In this document: piece after piece, positions 19,598 to 30,329 of the stretch
Position numbering within the stretch: position 1 is the first letter of the stretch
Layout of the letters: each line of letters begins with the position of its first letter
Source: Pseudonocardia petroleophila
GTDB taxonomy: Bacteria; Actinomycetota; Actinomycetes; Mycobacteriales; Pseudonocardiaceae
Direction: 5' to 3'
NCBI RefSeq assembly: GCF_014235185.1
Contig: NZ_CP060131.1
Location: forward strand, 2,487,501 to 2,551,500
DNA: 64,000 nucleotides
Position numbers and translations under genes: made by a program
The notes under the pieces: model-generated
Told to the model about the DNA's origin: nothing
What the model saw: the letters and a program-made list of their open reading frames with translations, nothing else
Database searches by the model: none

Positions 19598-20126
19598 GCG
19601 GCGCCTGCCGCCGCTGCGCCCCGCCGAGCTCGACGACGAGCAGCGGGCGCTGCGCGAACGCCTGATGACCCCGGCCGGGCGGGTCGAGACCGCGCCCGAC
19701 GGCACCCTGCACGGCCCGTTCGACGCGATGCTCCGCGCGCCCCGGTCCGGCACCGCGCTGCAGGCGCTCGGCGCCGCGCTGCGGTACTCCGGCGTGCTGC
19801 CCGACCGGGTCCGCGAGCTGGCGATCCTGCGTGTGGCCGCCCACCACCGCAGCGCCTACGAGTGGCACGCGCACGCCCCGGTCGCGGCCGCGCTGGAGGT
19901 CGTCGACCCGCACGCCGAGCGTGTCGCCGTGGCCGCCGTCGACGAGCTGCTCGGCACCGGCGACCTCACCGACGACGCCTGGTCCCGCACCGTCGACGCG
20001 CTGGGCGAGGCCGGGGCCGTCGAGCTGACCACCGTCGTCGGGTACTACGCGCTGCTGGCGATGCAGCTGAGGGTTCTGCGCGTGCCCCTCCCGGACGGGG
20101 CCCCACCCGCTACGTTCTGCACATGA
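19575..20126 (+). CDS. Carboxymuconolactone decarboxylase family protein
   Basis: A 183-residue protein with the CMD/AhpD-like fold. RYSGVLPDRVRELAILRVAAHHRSAYEWHAHAPVA is the core helical motif, with ELAIL and the E-H-H pair (YEWHAHA). The CxxC of AhpD peroxidases is absent, so a peroxidase role is unlikely and a decarboxylase or unknown hydrolytic role is more probable. GTG 19575 lies inside the DUF3017 gene, and the stop overlaps the next ATG (ATGA), so folD to DUF2252 looks like one operon. Confidence 0.82.
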   Translation: MASSPSPERRLPPLRPAELDDEQRALRERLMTPAGRVETAPDGTLHGPFDAMLRAPRSGTALQALGAALRYSGVLPDRVRELAILRVAAHHRSAYEWHAHAPVAAALEVVDPHAERVAVAAVDELLGTGDLTDDAWSRTVDALGEAGAVELTTVVGYYALLAMQLRVLRVPLPDGAPPATFCT

Positions 20127-21451
20127 CCGACGCCTCCACCACCCGTTCGGCGCGCATCGTCGACACGCTGGTCGACGCCTTCGACGACCTCATGGCCGCG
20201 AACCCCGCCGCGTTCCGGACGAAGTTCCGCAAGATGGCCGCCGACCCGTTCGCGTTCTACCGCGGCAGCGCCTGCCTGTTCTACGCCGACGTCGCCGAGC
20301 AGGACGACCCGTGGGCGAACGAGCAGACGAGCCGGGTGTGGATCCAGGGCGACCTGCACGCGGAGAACTTCGGCACCTACATGGACGGCGACGGCGTCCT
20401 GATCTTCGACGTCAACGACTTCGACGAGGCCTACGTCGGGCACTTCACCTGGGACGTGCTGCGGTTCGCGGCGAGCATGGCGCTGATGGGCTGGCGCAAG
20501 GCGATCTCCGACGACGACATCACCGAGCTCGTCCGGGGCTTCGTGCGCGGCTACGTCGACCAGGTGCGCACGTTCGTCGAGTCCGACGACGACCGGAGCT
20601 TCGCGCTGAACCTGCGCACCGCGGAGGGGGCGATCCACCAGGTCCTGCAGCTCGCGCGGCTGCGCACCCGGGTGGAGCTGCTCGACGACATCACCGAGGC
20701 GGAGGGCTTCGACCGGATCCTGCGCGACGGGCCCGGCGTGCGCCGCCTCGACGACGACGAGCGGGCGAAGGTCGTCGACGCGTTCACCCGCTACCTCGAC
20801 TCGATCCCGGAGTCCAAGCGGTTCCGCGGCGTCGCCTACACGGTGAAGGACGTGATCGGCCGCTCCGGGTTCGGCATCGGCAGCGCCGGGCTCCCCGCCT
20901 ACACCGTGCTGATCGAGGGGCTCAACGAGGCGCTCGACAACGACGTCGTCGTGTCGATGAAGCAGGGCAACGTCGCGGCGCCGTCGCGGGTCGTGACCGA
21001 CCCGGAGATCGCCGCGGCGTTCCGGCACCACGGGCACCGCACCGCGGTGTCGCAGCGGGCGCTGCAGGCCCACGCCGACCGGCTGCTGGGCTGGACCGAC
21101 CTCGACGGCGTCGGGTTCGTCGTCAGCGAGGTCTCCCCGTACGAGAACGACCTCGACTGGAGCAACCTCACCGAGCCCGACGAGATCCTGCCCGTCGTGG
21201 AGTACCTGGGCCGGGCGACGGCGAAGGTGCACTGCGTCGCCGACTCCGACGCCGACCACACCCTGGTCCCGTTCCAGACCGAGGACGCCATCCTCGCCGT
21301 CCTCGACGGGCGGGAGGGGGAGTTCGCCGACTGGGTCGTCGAGTTCGCCCACTCCTACGCCGCCCGCGTCCGCGAGGACCACGCCCTGTTCGTCGAGGCG
21401 TTCCGGGGCGGGGCGATCCCCGGGGTCGCCTCGACGGGCCAGCTCGGCTGA
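20123..21451 (+). CDS. DUF2252 domain-containing protein
   Basis: A 442-residue soluble protein of the DUF2252 family, which has a protein-kinase-like or aminoglycoside-phosphotransferase-like fold. FYRGSACLFYADVAEQ and VWIQGDLHAENFGTY (a GDxHxxN catalytic-loop-like motif) are visible. LIFDVNDFDEAYVGHFTWDVLR supplies a DxND metal-binding-like motif. No substrate is known. ATG 20123 overlaps the stop of the upstream CMD gene. It converges on a lipoprotein gene with 7 nt between stops. Confidence 0.88.
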   Translation: MTDASTTRSARIVDTLVDAFDDLMAANPAAFRTKFRKMAADPFAFYRGSACLFYADVAEQDDPWANEQTSRVWIQGDLHAENFGTYMDGDGVLIFDVNDFDEAYVGHFTWDVLRFAASMALMGWRKAISDDDITELVRGFVRGYVDQVRTFVESDDDRSFALNLRTAEGAIHQVLQLARLRTRVELLDDITEAEGFDRILRDGPGVRRLDDDERAKVVDAFTRYLDSIPESKRFRGVAYTVKDVIGRSGFGIGSAGLPAYTVLIEGLNEALDNDVVVSMKQGNVAAPSRVVTDPEIAAAFRHHGHRTAVSQRALQAHADRLLGWTDLDGVGFVVSEVSPYENDLDWSNLTEPDEILPVVEYLGRATAKVHCVADSDADHTLVPFQTEDAILAVLDGREGEFADWVVEFAHSYAARVREDHALFVEAFRGGAIPGVASTGQLG

Positions 21452-21458
21452 ACCGGGC

Positions 21459-23015
21459 TCAGCCGAACGGGACGCGGTCGGGGGCGCAGGTCGCGCCCTC
21501 GACCGGCAGCGTGCCCTCGGTCAGGTAGGTGCCCGCGGCCTGCACCACGCACGCCGACTGCTGCGCGGCCACGTGCCCGACGCCCTCGTGCACCAGCAGC
21601 GCGCTGCCCGGCAGCAGGTCCTGCAGCCGCTGCGCCGCGGCGAGCGGGGTGGCCGGGTCGAACCGGCTGTTGACGATCAGCACGGGCTCGTCGGTCGCGG
21701 CGTCCCAGGGGCCGCGGTAGCCCTCGACGGTCACCGGCCACCGGCTGCACACGCTGTCGCCCCAGGCCCGCAGCGCGCCGAAGTGCGGCACGGCGGCGTC
21801 GCGGTCGGCGGCCGCCGCGGCGAACGCGTCGGGGCCGTCGGGGAACTCGTTCTCCGCGCAGTTGACGCCGAACGCGGTGGCGTTGAGCGCGCCCGCGTAG
21901 GGCGCGGCGATGAGGTCGGCGTCGTCGCGCAGGCTGACCAGGACCTGCGCCATCAGCGTGCCCGCCTCCCCGGTGGGGTCGGCGAGGGCCTGCTCGGCGA
22001 GGGCCAGGAACGACGCGCCCGCGATCGGCTGCTCCCACAGGCTCGGCTGGTAGAGCCAGTTGCCCGCCCACGACACCACCTCGGAGTACCCCAGGCGCAC
22101 GGTGCGCCCGTCGGGGGCGGTGAGCGTCACGGGGGCCTCGCGCAGCGCCGCGGTGAGGCGGTCCCAGGCCCCGGCCGGGTCGCCCGCGCCGAACGCGCAG
22201 CGCTCGCCGCCCGCCGCGCACAGCCGCAGGAACTCCGCCATCGTCTCCGCGGTCGCCGCGTCGCTGCCGAGGCGGGTGCCGCGCAGCGGCTCCGCGCCGG
22301 CGATCGCCGCCGGGTCCACCACGCTGTCGAGGACGAACCGGCCGACGCGGTCGGGGAACAGGTTCGCGTACACCGCACCGAACAGGGTGCCGTAGGACTG
22401 CCCGACGAAGCTCAGCCGCTCCTCGCCGAGCCCCGCCCGCAGCGCGTCCAGGTCGCGGACGGCCTCGTCGGTGGAGAGGTGCTCCATGATCCCCCCGGAG
22501 GCCTCGACGCAGGACCGCGCGAACGCCTCATCGGCGGCGAGGCGGGCGGCGCGCTCGGCGTCGTCGACGGGGAGGGCGGGGACGTCGGGGGCCGCGTCGC
22601 CGCACACCATCGCGGGCTGCGAGCCGCCCGCCCCGCGCTGGTCGAGCGCGATCACGTCGTAGCGGGCGTAGACCTCGGGCGTCAGCGGGTCGGGGACCGC
22701 GCCCGAGCGGATCCCGGTGAGGTAGTCGACGACGCTGTAGCCGGGGCCGCCGCGGTGCAGCACGAGCGCGCCGATGCGGTTCCCGGGGTCACCGGCCGGG
22801 ATCCGGACGACGGGCAGCGCGAACGCCGGGCCGCCGGGATCGGCGCGGTCGACCGGCACGGTGAGGGTGGCGCAGTCCAGCGCGGCGTCGGAGGCGCAGT
22901 CGGACCACTGCAGCCCGGGGGCGGGGGGCTCGGCGGCGTCGGGCCCGGGGGCGGCGCAGGCCGTCGCGGCGAACAGACCGGCCAGTGCGGCGGCGACACG
23001 CGTGGATCGGATCAT
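21459..23015 (-). CDS. Secreted lipoprotein alpha/beta-hydrolase (tripeptidyl aminopeptidase-like)
   Basis: A 518-residue exported hydrolase. The N-terminus has a lipoprotein signal (LAGLFAATAC; lipid-modified Cys19). GALVLHRGGPGYS is the oxyanion region. FVGQSYGTLFGAVYANLFP near residue 210 holds the nucleophile serine. LIVNSRFDPATP (Asp) and HEGVGHVAAQQSACV (His) lie in the C-terminal TAP-like domain. The family removes tripeptides or hydrolyses esters outside the cell, as do the SlpD/CaeA proteins. Five or more Cys residues suggest disulfides. It is cell-surface anchored. Confidence 0.9.
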   Translation of the reverse strand: MIRSTRVAAALAGLFAATACAAPGPDAAEPPAPGLQWSDCASDAALDCATLTVPVDRADPGGPAFALPVVRIPAGDPGNRIGALVLHRGGPGYSVVDYLTGIRSGAVPDPLTPEVYARYDVIALDQRGAGGSQPAMVCGDAAPDVPALPVDDAERAARLAADEAFARSCVEASGGIMEHLSTDEAVRDLDALRAGLGEERLSFVGQSYGTLFGAVYANLFPDRVGRFVLDSVVDPAAIAGAEPLRGTRLGSDAATAETMAEFLRLCAAGGERCAFGAGDPAGAWDRLTAALREAPVTLTAPDGRTVRLGYSEVVSWAGNWLYQPSLWEQPIAGASFLALAEQALADPTGEAGTLMAQVLVSLRDDADLIAAPYAGALNATAFGVNCAENEFPDGPDAFAAAAADRDAAVPHFGALRAWGDSVCSRWPVTVEGYRGPWDAATDEPVLIVNSRFDPATPLAAAQRLQDLLPGSALLVHEGVGHVAAQQSACVVQAAGTYLTEGTLPVEGATCAPDRVPFG

Positions 23016-23083
23016 GGCCCGAGCATCGCGAGCCGGGGGTGGGCCCCGGCAGTCCCGACGATCACCGGGATCGATGACACCCG

Positions 23084-24025
23084 TCACGAGGTGGCGTACA
23101 GCGTCCGCACCAGGTCCTCGATCGACGGCTCGTCGACGGTGACGTCGCGCAGCTCCACCCGCCGCGCCACCTCGGCGATGAGCCCGGCGGCCGTCGCGGA
23201 CCCGTCGAACTCCAGCCGCTGGCGCAGCCCCTGCGCCTCGACGGTGACCCCGACGACCCCGGGCAGCCCGTGCAGCGGGCCCGCGGGCTCCACCAGCTCG
23301 ACGACCAGCGTGCGGTTCCCGGCGAAGCGCCGCCGCAGCGCCGCGAGGTCGTCGTCGACGAGCACGCGCCCCCGGTCGACGACGACGACGCGCCGGCAGA
23401 GCCGCTCGACGTCGGGCAGGTCGTGCGTGGTGAGCAGCAGCGTCACGTCGCCGCGGGCGTTCACGCCCGCCAGGAACGTGCGCAGCCGCTCCTTGCTGGC
23501 GAGGTCGAGCCCGATCGTCGGCTCGTCGAGGACGAGCAGCTCGGGGGAGTGCAGCAGCGCCGCGGTGACCTCGCCGCGCATCCGCTGGCCCAGCGAGAGC
23601 TGGCGGACCGGCGTGGCCAGGAACGCGGCCATGTCGAGCAGCTCGACGCACTCGTCGAGCCGCTCGCGGTGCCGCGCGGCCGGGACGCGGTGGATCGCGC
23701 CGTGCAGCGCGAAGCTCTCGGCGAGCGGCAGATCCCACCACAGCTGGCTGCGCTGCCCGAACACCACCCCGATCCGCCGGGCCAGCGCCTTCCGTTCGCG
23801 CACCGGGTCGAGACCGCACACCCGCGCGGACCCCGCGCTGGGCACGAGCACGCCGGTCAGCATCTTGATCGTCGTCGACTTCCCGGCGCCGTTGGGGCCG
23901 AGGAAGCCGACGGCCTCCCCGCGGGCGACCTCGAGCGTCACGTCGGCGACGGCGGTGACCCGGGTGCGGCGCAGCCTGCTCCCGACGAGGAAGTCGCGCC
24001 CGAGGCCCTGCGTCCGGATGATCAT
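23084..24025 (-). CDS. ABC-2 type transporter ATP-binding protein
   Basis: A 313-residue ATPase. Walker A GFLGPNGAGKSTTIKML, Q-loop VFGQRSQLWWDLPL, signature LSLGQRMR and Walker B LLVLDEPTIGLD are intact, followed by the H-loop LTTHD. The C-terminal 80 residues (LVVELVEPAGPL...) form the extra domain of COG4586-type exporters. ATG 24025 overlaps the stop of the upstream permease (ATGA). With two different permeases it forms an exporter; the cargo is unknown. Confidence 0.93.
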   Translation of the reverse strand: MIIRTQGLGRDFLVGSRLRRTRVTAVADVTLEVARGEAVGFLGPNGAGKSTTIKMLTGVLVPSAGSARVCGLDPVRERKALARRIGVVFGQRSQLWWDLPLAESFALHGAIHRVPAARHRERLDECVELLDMAAFLATPVRQLSLGQRMRGEVTAALLHSPELLVLDEPTIGLDLASKERLRTFLAGVNARGDVTLLLTTHDLPDVERLCRRVVVVDRGRVLVDDDLAALRRRFAGNRTLVVELVEPAGPLHGLPGVVGVTVEAQGLRQRLEFDGSATAAGLIAEVARRVELRDVTVDEPSIEDLVRTLYATS

Positions 24026-24819
24026 GATCCTGTTCCCTGGTAGCGGCGGACCCCGGTCCGCCAGACGAGTGCCGCTCCGCCCACCGCGAGCGCGGCGACG
24101 AGCGGCGCGGCGTACTGCAGCCACACCGGGAACCCGAGCGGGTCGGGGCGGCCGAGCAGCGCGAGCGCCGGGAAGTAGGCGACGAACGCGCCGGGCACCG
24201 CGAAGCACAGGACCCGGCGCAGCCACGGCCCGTAGACGGTGATCGGGTAGGAGGTGGCGAAGTTCGAACCGTAGGTGACGGAGTTGGCGACCTCCCGGCC
24301 GTCGACCAGCCAGAACGACACCGTGTTGGCCGCCACCCAGACCGCCGCGAAGATCACCGCACCGGTCGGCGGCGCGGTGGCCGCCACGAGCACCCGCACG
24401 GGCGTCCACTCGATACCGCTCGTCGCGAGGGCGTAGCCCAGTACCGCGAGCCCGGCGACGACCCGGCCCACCCGCTTGAGGGCGACGTCGGCGGAGAGGA
24501 TTTGGGCCAGCGTGCCGAGCGGGCGCAGCAGCAGGACGTCGAGCTCGCCGGTGCGGATGTAGGCGGGCAGCTCCTCGATCTGGCCGACGGCGAGGTCGGC
24601 GATGCCGAACGCCGTGGCGGCGAGGGCGTACATCAGCACCACCTCGCCGCGGTCGAACCCGCCGAGGCTCGTGACCTGCGTGAACACCACCAGGATCGCC
24701 ACCAGCTCGATGCTCTGCCCGATCAGCTGCGCGACGACGTCGAGCGCGAAGGAGGCGCGGTAGGCGAGCTGGCTGCGGATCCGCGAGGCCACGATCGTCG
24801 GGAAGACGCGTTCAGCCAC
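24022..24819 (-). CDS. ABC-2 family transporter permease
   Basis: A 265-residue membrane protein with six hydrophobic segments and a COG3694/COG4587-like layout. LPAYIRTGELDVLLLRPLGTL is the coupling-helix motif of these exporters, and SVTYGSNFATSYPITVYGPWLR is a conserved cytoplasmic loop. It overlaps both neighbours (4 nt with the ATPase gene, 8 nt with the second permease), so the three subunits are co-translated. Confidence 0.9.
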   Translation of the reverse strand: MAERVFPTIVASRIRSQLAYRASFALDVVAQLIGQSIELVAILVVFTQVTSLGGFDRGEVVLMYALAATAFGIADLAVGQIEELPAYIRTGELDVLLLRPLGTLAQILSADVALKRVGRVVAGLAVLGYALATSGIEWTPVRVLVAATAPPTGAVIFAAVWVAANTVSFWLVDGREVANSVTYGSNFATSYPITVYGPWLRRVLCFAVPGAFVAYFPALALLGRPDPLGFPVWLQYAAPLVAALAVGGAALVWRTGVRRYQGTGS

Positions 24820-25597
24820 CCTGCACCACCAGCCGCTTCGACCCGCGGTGCAGCACGACCCGGCCGACGGCGAGCAGCAGCACCGCCCAGAACGCCTGCC
24901 CGGCGAGCGCGCCGAGCGGGGCGCTGCGCTCCAGGAACACGTCGATCGGGGTCTGGAACAGCGACGGGGCGGGGGTGAACGCCAGCGCGGTCCGGGCCCA
25001 GCCGGGGAACCAGGCCAGCGGGACCAGCAGCCCGGACAGCACCCCGCCGACCACGCCCCACACCGCGAGCACCCCGCGCGCGTCGAGCAGCCAGAACGCG
25101 CTGGCGTTGAGCAGGAACCGCACCCCGAAGCTGACGACCACCCCCAGCACCACCGACGCCGCGAAGAACGCCCAGGTGGCGGGCCGCTCGGGCCAGCGGA
25201 TCGGGAAGAACAGGGCGCCGAACACCACCGGCGGGACGAGGCGGGCGAGCACCGCGAACCCGGCCCGGCCGAGGTCGGTGGCGAGCAGCGCGGCCTGCAG
25301 GTCCCACGGGCGGCCCAGGTCGACCACGACGTCGCCGGTGCGGATGCGGGTGGCCAGCTCGGTGTCGCCCCACAGCACGACGACGGTGAGCAGCCCCTGC
25401 CCGAGCCAGACGAAGGTGACGGCGGCGGCCACGTCGTAGCCCGCGACGACCGGCCGCTCGGCGAGCACCGCGACGAGCACGGCGGCGCGCAGCAGCCCGA
25501 AGACGACGTTGGTGGTCAGGCCCGCGAGGGCGGCCTGGCGGTAGGTGGCGTAGCGGCGGAACCCGGCGATCACGAGCTGCGGATAGGGCGACAGCAC
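24812..25597 (-). CDS. ABC-2 family transporter permease, second subunit
   Basis: A 261-residue membrane protein with six hydrophobic segments. LATRIRTGDVVVDLGRPWDLQ is the same coupling motif as in the partner permease, showing that the two are paralogues. SLFQTPIDVFLER is the conserved late loop. GTG 25597 (VLSPYPQLVIAGFRRYATYRQA) is chosen because it gives the short N-terminus usual for the family. It is divergent from the AraC gene, with 76 bp between starts. Confidence 0.88.
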   Translation of the reverse strand: MLSPYPQLVIAGFRRYATYRQAALAGLTTNVVFGLLRAAVLVAVLAERPVVAGYDVAAAVTFVWLGQGLLTVVVLWGDTELATRIRTGDVVVDLGRPWDLQAALLATDLGRAGFAVLARLVPPVVFGALFFPIRWPERPATWAFFAASVVLGVVVSFGVRFLLNASAFWLLDARGVLAVWGVVGGVLSGLLVPLAWFPGWARTALAFTPAPSLFQTPIDVFLERSAPLGALAGQAFWAVLLLAVGRVVLHRGSKRLVVQGG

Positions 25598-25673
25598 GTC
25601 TGTCCACGCTACGACCGCCCGCAACCCGTTTCCCCGGCGCGGGCGCCCGGACCCCGGAGGGCAGGATGGGGGC

Positions 25674-26501
25674 GTGGAGGAGCCGCGCCCGATCGACCCG
25701 GTGGAGCACGCCCACCTGCGCGACGCCACCGGGTTCAGCCCGCCGGTGCACCGCTACGCCCCCGGCCCCGGTCTGGCCGACCTCGTGCGGCGCTACTGGG
25801 TGCCGGTGTGGTCGCTGCCGCCCGGCACGGTGTCGCGGCAGCGGGTCCTGCAGTACCCCGTGTGCCTGGTCGTCGTGGCCGACTCCTACGCCCGGGTCTA
25901 CGGCGTGCGGACCGGCCTGTCGGTGGTGGAGCTGAGCGGCACCGGCTGGGCGGTCGGGGCGATGCTGCAGCCGGCCGCGGGCGCGCTGGTGTGGGGCGCG
26001 CCGGTCACCGGGCTGACCGACCGCCACGTCGAGCTGACCGAGGCCCCCGGCCTCGACGGGGCCGGGCTGACCGAGCGGATCCGGGAGGCGATGGGACCGG
26101 ATCCGGACGCCGCGGCCCGGCGCGCCGCCGTCGCGCACCTGGAGCGGGAGCTGGAGCGGCTCCCGCCCGTCGACGACGAGGGCCGGCTGGTCAACGCGAT
26201 CGTCGAGTACGTGGAGGGCGACCCGGAGGTGCGGCGGGTGGGCCAGGTCTGCGCGAAGTTCGACATCGGCGACCGCACCCTGCAGCGGCTGCTGGCCCGG
26301 CGCCTGGGGCTGCCGCCCAAGTGGCTGATCCAGCGCCGCAGGCTGCAGGAGGCCGCGGCCCGGCTGCGCACCGGCCCCGGGACGCTCGCCCGCGTGGCCG
26401 CCGAGCTCGGCTACGCCGACCAGGCCCACTTCACCCGCGACTTCCGCACCGTCACCGGCCTGACGCCCGGCGACTACGCCGCCGAGCCCCGGGTCCCCTG
26501 A
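25674..26501 (+). CDS. AraC family transcriptional regulator
   Basis: A 275-residue regulator. Residues 1-155 form a cupin-like sensory domain (LADLVRRYWVPVWSLPPG, YPVCLVVVADS). Residues 175-275 hold the AraC helix-turn-helix pair: VGQVCAKFDIGDRTLQRLLARRLGLPPKWLIQRRRLQEA and LARVAAELGYADQAHFTRDFRTVTGLTPGDY. It is divergent from the ABC exporter operon, so control of that operon is a reasonable guess. The ligand is unknown. Confidence 0.9.
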   Translation: MEEPRPIDPVEHAHLRDATGFSPPVHRYAPGPGLADLVRRYWVPVWSLPPGTVSRQRVLQYPVCLVVVADSYARVYGVRTGLSVVELSGTGWAVGAMLQPAAGALVWGAPVTGLTDRHVELTEAPGLDGAGLTERIREAMGPDPDAAARRAAVAHLERELERLPPVDDEGRLVNAIVEYVEGDPEVRRVGQVCAKFDIGDRTLQRLLARRLGLPPKWLIQRRRLQEAAARLRTGPGTLARVAAELGYADQAHFTRDFRTVTGLTPGDYAAEPRVP

Positions 26502-26508
26502 CCGCGCG

Positions 26509-26859
26509 TCAGTCGCGGGCGTCGGGCTGGTCGAGCGCCCACAGCCAGTGCCCGCCGGGCTGACGGCGGGCCACCTCGCAGGTGACCGTGCCGTCGGCCC
26601 GGACGGCGGAGGTCAGCGCCAGGTTGCCCCGGCGCACCGTCGGCCGCGGCCGCCCGCGCTCCACCCGGGTGCCGCTCTCCACGAGGAACGCGTAGACCTC
26701 GCGGATCTCGGCCGCCCCGCTCGCCGTCTCGCCGTCGGGCAGGCCGAGCGCGGCGTCGGGCTCGTAGAGGGCGACCGCGCCCTCCACGTCGCCCGCGCCG
26801 ACGCGCTCGGCGAGCAGCCGGCCGAGGTCCTCGGGCGTGCGGGCCCGCTCGTCCGCCAC
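26509..26859 (-). CDS. SnoaL/NTF2-like (YybH-type) small protein
   Basis: A 116-residue protein with the cone-shaped NTF2 fold pattern: LGRLLAERVGAGDVEGAVALYEPDAALGLPDG, then GAAEIREVYAFLVESG and a beta-rich second half. Such proteins hydrolyse or bind small ligands; no catalytic set stands out here. GTG 26859 lies 7 nt after the icd stop, so it is probably co-transcribed with icd. Confidence 0.8.
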   Translation of the reverse strand: MADERARTPEDLGRLLAERVGAGDVEGAVALYEPDAALGLPDGETASGAAEIREVYAFLVESGTRVERGRPRPTVRRGNLALTSAVRADGTVTCEVARRQPGGHWLWALDQPDARD

Positions 26860-26866
26860 GGCGGGG

Positions 26867-29026
<2,160 letters not shown>

Positions 29027-29145
29027 CGGGTTCTGCGCCTGCCTCGGTGATCGGGTACGCGGGGACGTTGCCGTCACGCTATACCGTACGCCCGTTCTGT
29101 TAAAACCCGCCTGCGTGGGCGATGCCCCGGCCGTCACCGGGCGGC

Positions 29146-29151
29146 TACCGT
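29146..29151 (+). promoter_or_regulatory. Probable -10 hexamer of the SH3-domain gene
   Basis: TACCGT lies 6 nt before the GTG at 29158, a leaderless arrangement. No clear -35. Confidence 0.4.
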
Positions 29152-29157
29152 GGGTCG

Positions 29158-29508
29158 GTGCCACTGGGAATCAAGCGCCCGGCCCTCAAGCGCCCGGGCG
29201 TCGAGGCGTACCGGAGCTGGACGTTCGTCCTCATCCTGGGCGTGATCCTCACGGTGCTCGCGATGATCGACCGCGGCACGGGCACGGCGGGCGCCGACGG
29301 GTCCACCGGCTGCCAGCTGGAGGTCACGACCGACCAGCTCAACGTGCGTGCCGGGCCCGCCGAGCAGTCCGAGCTGCTGGGCACGCTGGACCGCGGCACG
29401 CTGGTCGACGGCACCCGCACCGTCACCGACGGCTTCCGGGCCCTCGAGGACGGGCGCTTCGTCTCCGACACCTACCTGACCCCCGTGCCGGGCACCGACT
29501 GCGGCTGA
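29158..29508 (+). CDS. Membrane-anchored SH3-domain protein
   Basis: A 116-residue protein. A basic N-terminus ([17 protein letters not shown]) is followed by one helix ([16 protein letters not shown]). The extracytoplasmic part ([30 protein letters not shown]) is a bacterial SH3 module, often binding cell-wall peptides. Two Cys (near residues 60 and 115) could pair. It precedes xth and the kinase gene by 14 nt, so the three may be one unit. Confidence 0.75.
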   Translation: MPLGIKRPALKRPGVEAYRSWTFVLILGVILTVLAMIDRGTGTAGADGSTGCQLEVTTDQLNVRAGPAEQSELLGTLDRGTLVDGTRTVTDGFRALEDGRFVSDTYLTPVPGTDCG

Positions 29509-29522
29509 GGGATTCTGCCCAG

Positions 29523-30329
29523 GTGGATTCATCGGGGCTGCTCGTCGTCACCTCGGTCAACGTCAACGGGATCAGGGCGGCCGCGGGCAAGGGGTTCGCG
29601 GCGTGGCTGGCGGGAACCGCGGCCGACGTCGTCTGCCTGCAGGAGACGCGCGCGCAGCCCGAGGAGGTCCCGGCTGGCCTGTTCGACGGCTGGCACGCCC
29701 GGTTCGCGCCGTGCCTGTCGGCGAAGGGTCGCAGCGGGGTCGCGATCCTCAGCCGCGCCGAGCCCGAGGCCGTCCGCACCGGCATCGACGACGACGAGTT
29801 CGCCGGCTCCGGCCGCTACCTCGAGGTCGACCTGCCCGGCGTCACGGTCGGGTCGCTGTACCTGCCCAACGGCACCGTCGGCACGCCGAAGCAGGACGAG
29901 AAGGACCGCTTCCTCGCCTCCTTCGCGCCCTACCTCGCGCTGCGGCGGGCGAAGGCGGCCGCGGAGGACCGCGAGGTGCTCGTCTGCGGCGACTGGAACA
30001 TCGCCCCGGCCGAGGCCGACATCCGCAACTGGCGCGGCAACGTCGCGAACTCCGGGTTCCTGCCGCACGAGCGCGAGTGGCTGGCCGGGCTGTTCGGCGG
30101 CGGCTGGGTCGACGTCGTCCGCGCGCAGCACCCGGGCGTCGACGGGCCGTACTCGTGGTGGTCCTACCGCGGCCGCGCGTTCGACAACGACGCGGGCTGG
30201 CGCATCGACCACCACGTCGCGACGCCCGGCCTCGGCGCCCGCGCCCGCTCCGCCGTCGTCGAACGGGCCCCGAGCCACGCGGAGCGCTGGTCGGACCATG
30301 CTCCGGTGACGGTGGTGTACGGCCCGTGA
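29523..30329 (+). CDS. xth: Exodeoxyribonuclease III (AP endonuclease family)
   Basis: A 268-residue endonuclease/exonuclease/phosphatase-fold enzyme acting on abasic sites. Motifs in order: SVNVNGIRAA (Asn), VVCLQETRA (metal-binding Glu), SLYLPNG, CGDWNIAPAEADIRNW (catalytic Asp/Asn) and DNDAGWRIDHHVATPGL. The C-terminal SDHAPV supplies the catalytic Asp-His. GTG 29523 is used because the protein begins just before the first beta strand. Its stop overlaps the kinase start (GTGA), an unusual coupling of repair enzyme and kinase. Confidence 0.95.
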   Translation: MDSSGLLVVTSVNVNGIRAAAGKGFAAWLAGTAADVVCLQETRAQPEEVPAGLFDGWHARFAPCLSAKGRSGVAILSRAEPEAVRTGIDDDEFAGSGRYLEVDLPGVTVGSLYLPNGTVGTPKQDEKDRFLASFAPYLALRRAKAAAEDREVLVCGDWNIAPAEADIRNWRGNVANSGFLPHEREWLAGLFGGGWVDVVRAQHPGVDGPYSWWSYRGRAFDNDAGWRIDHHVATPGLGARARSAVVERAPSHAERWSDHAPVTVVYGP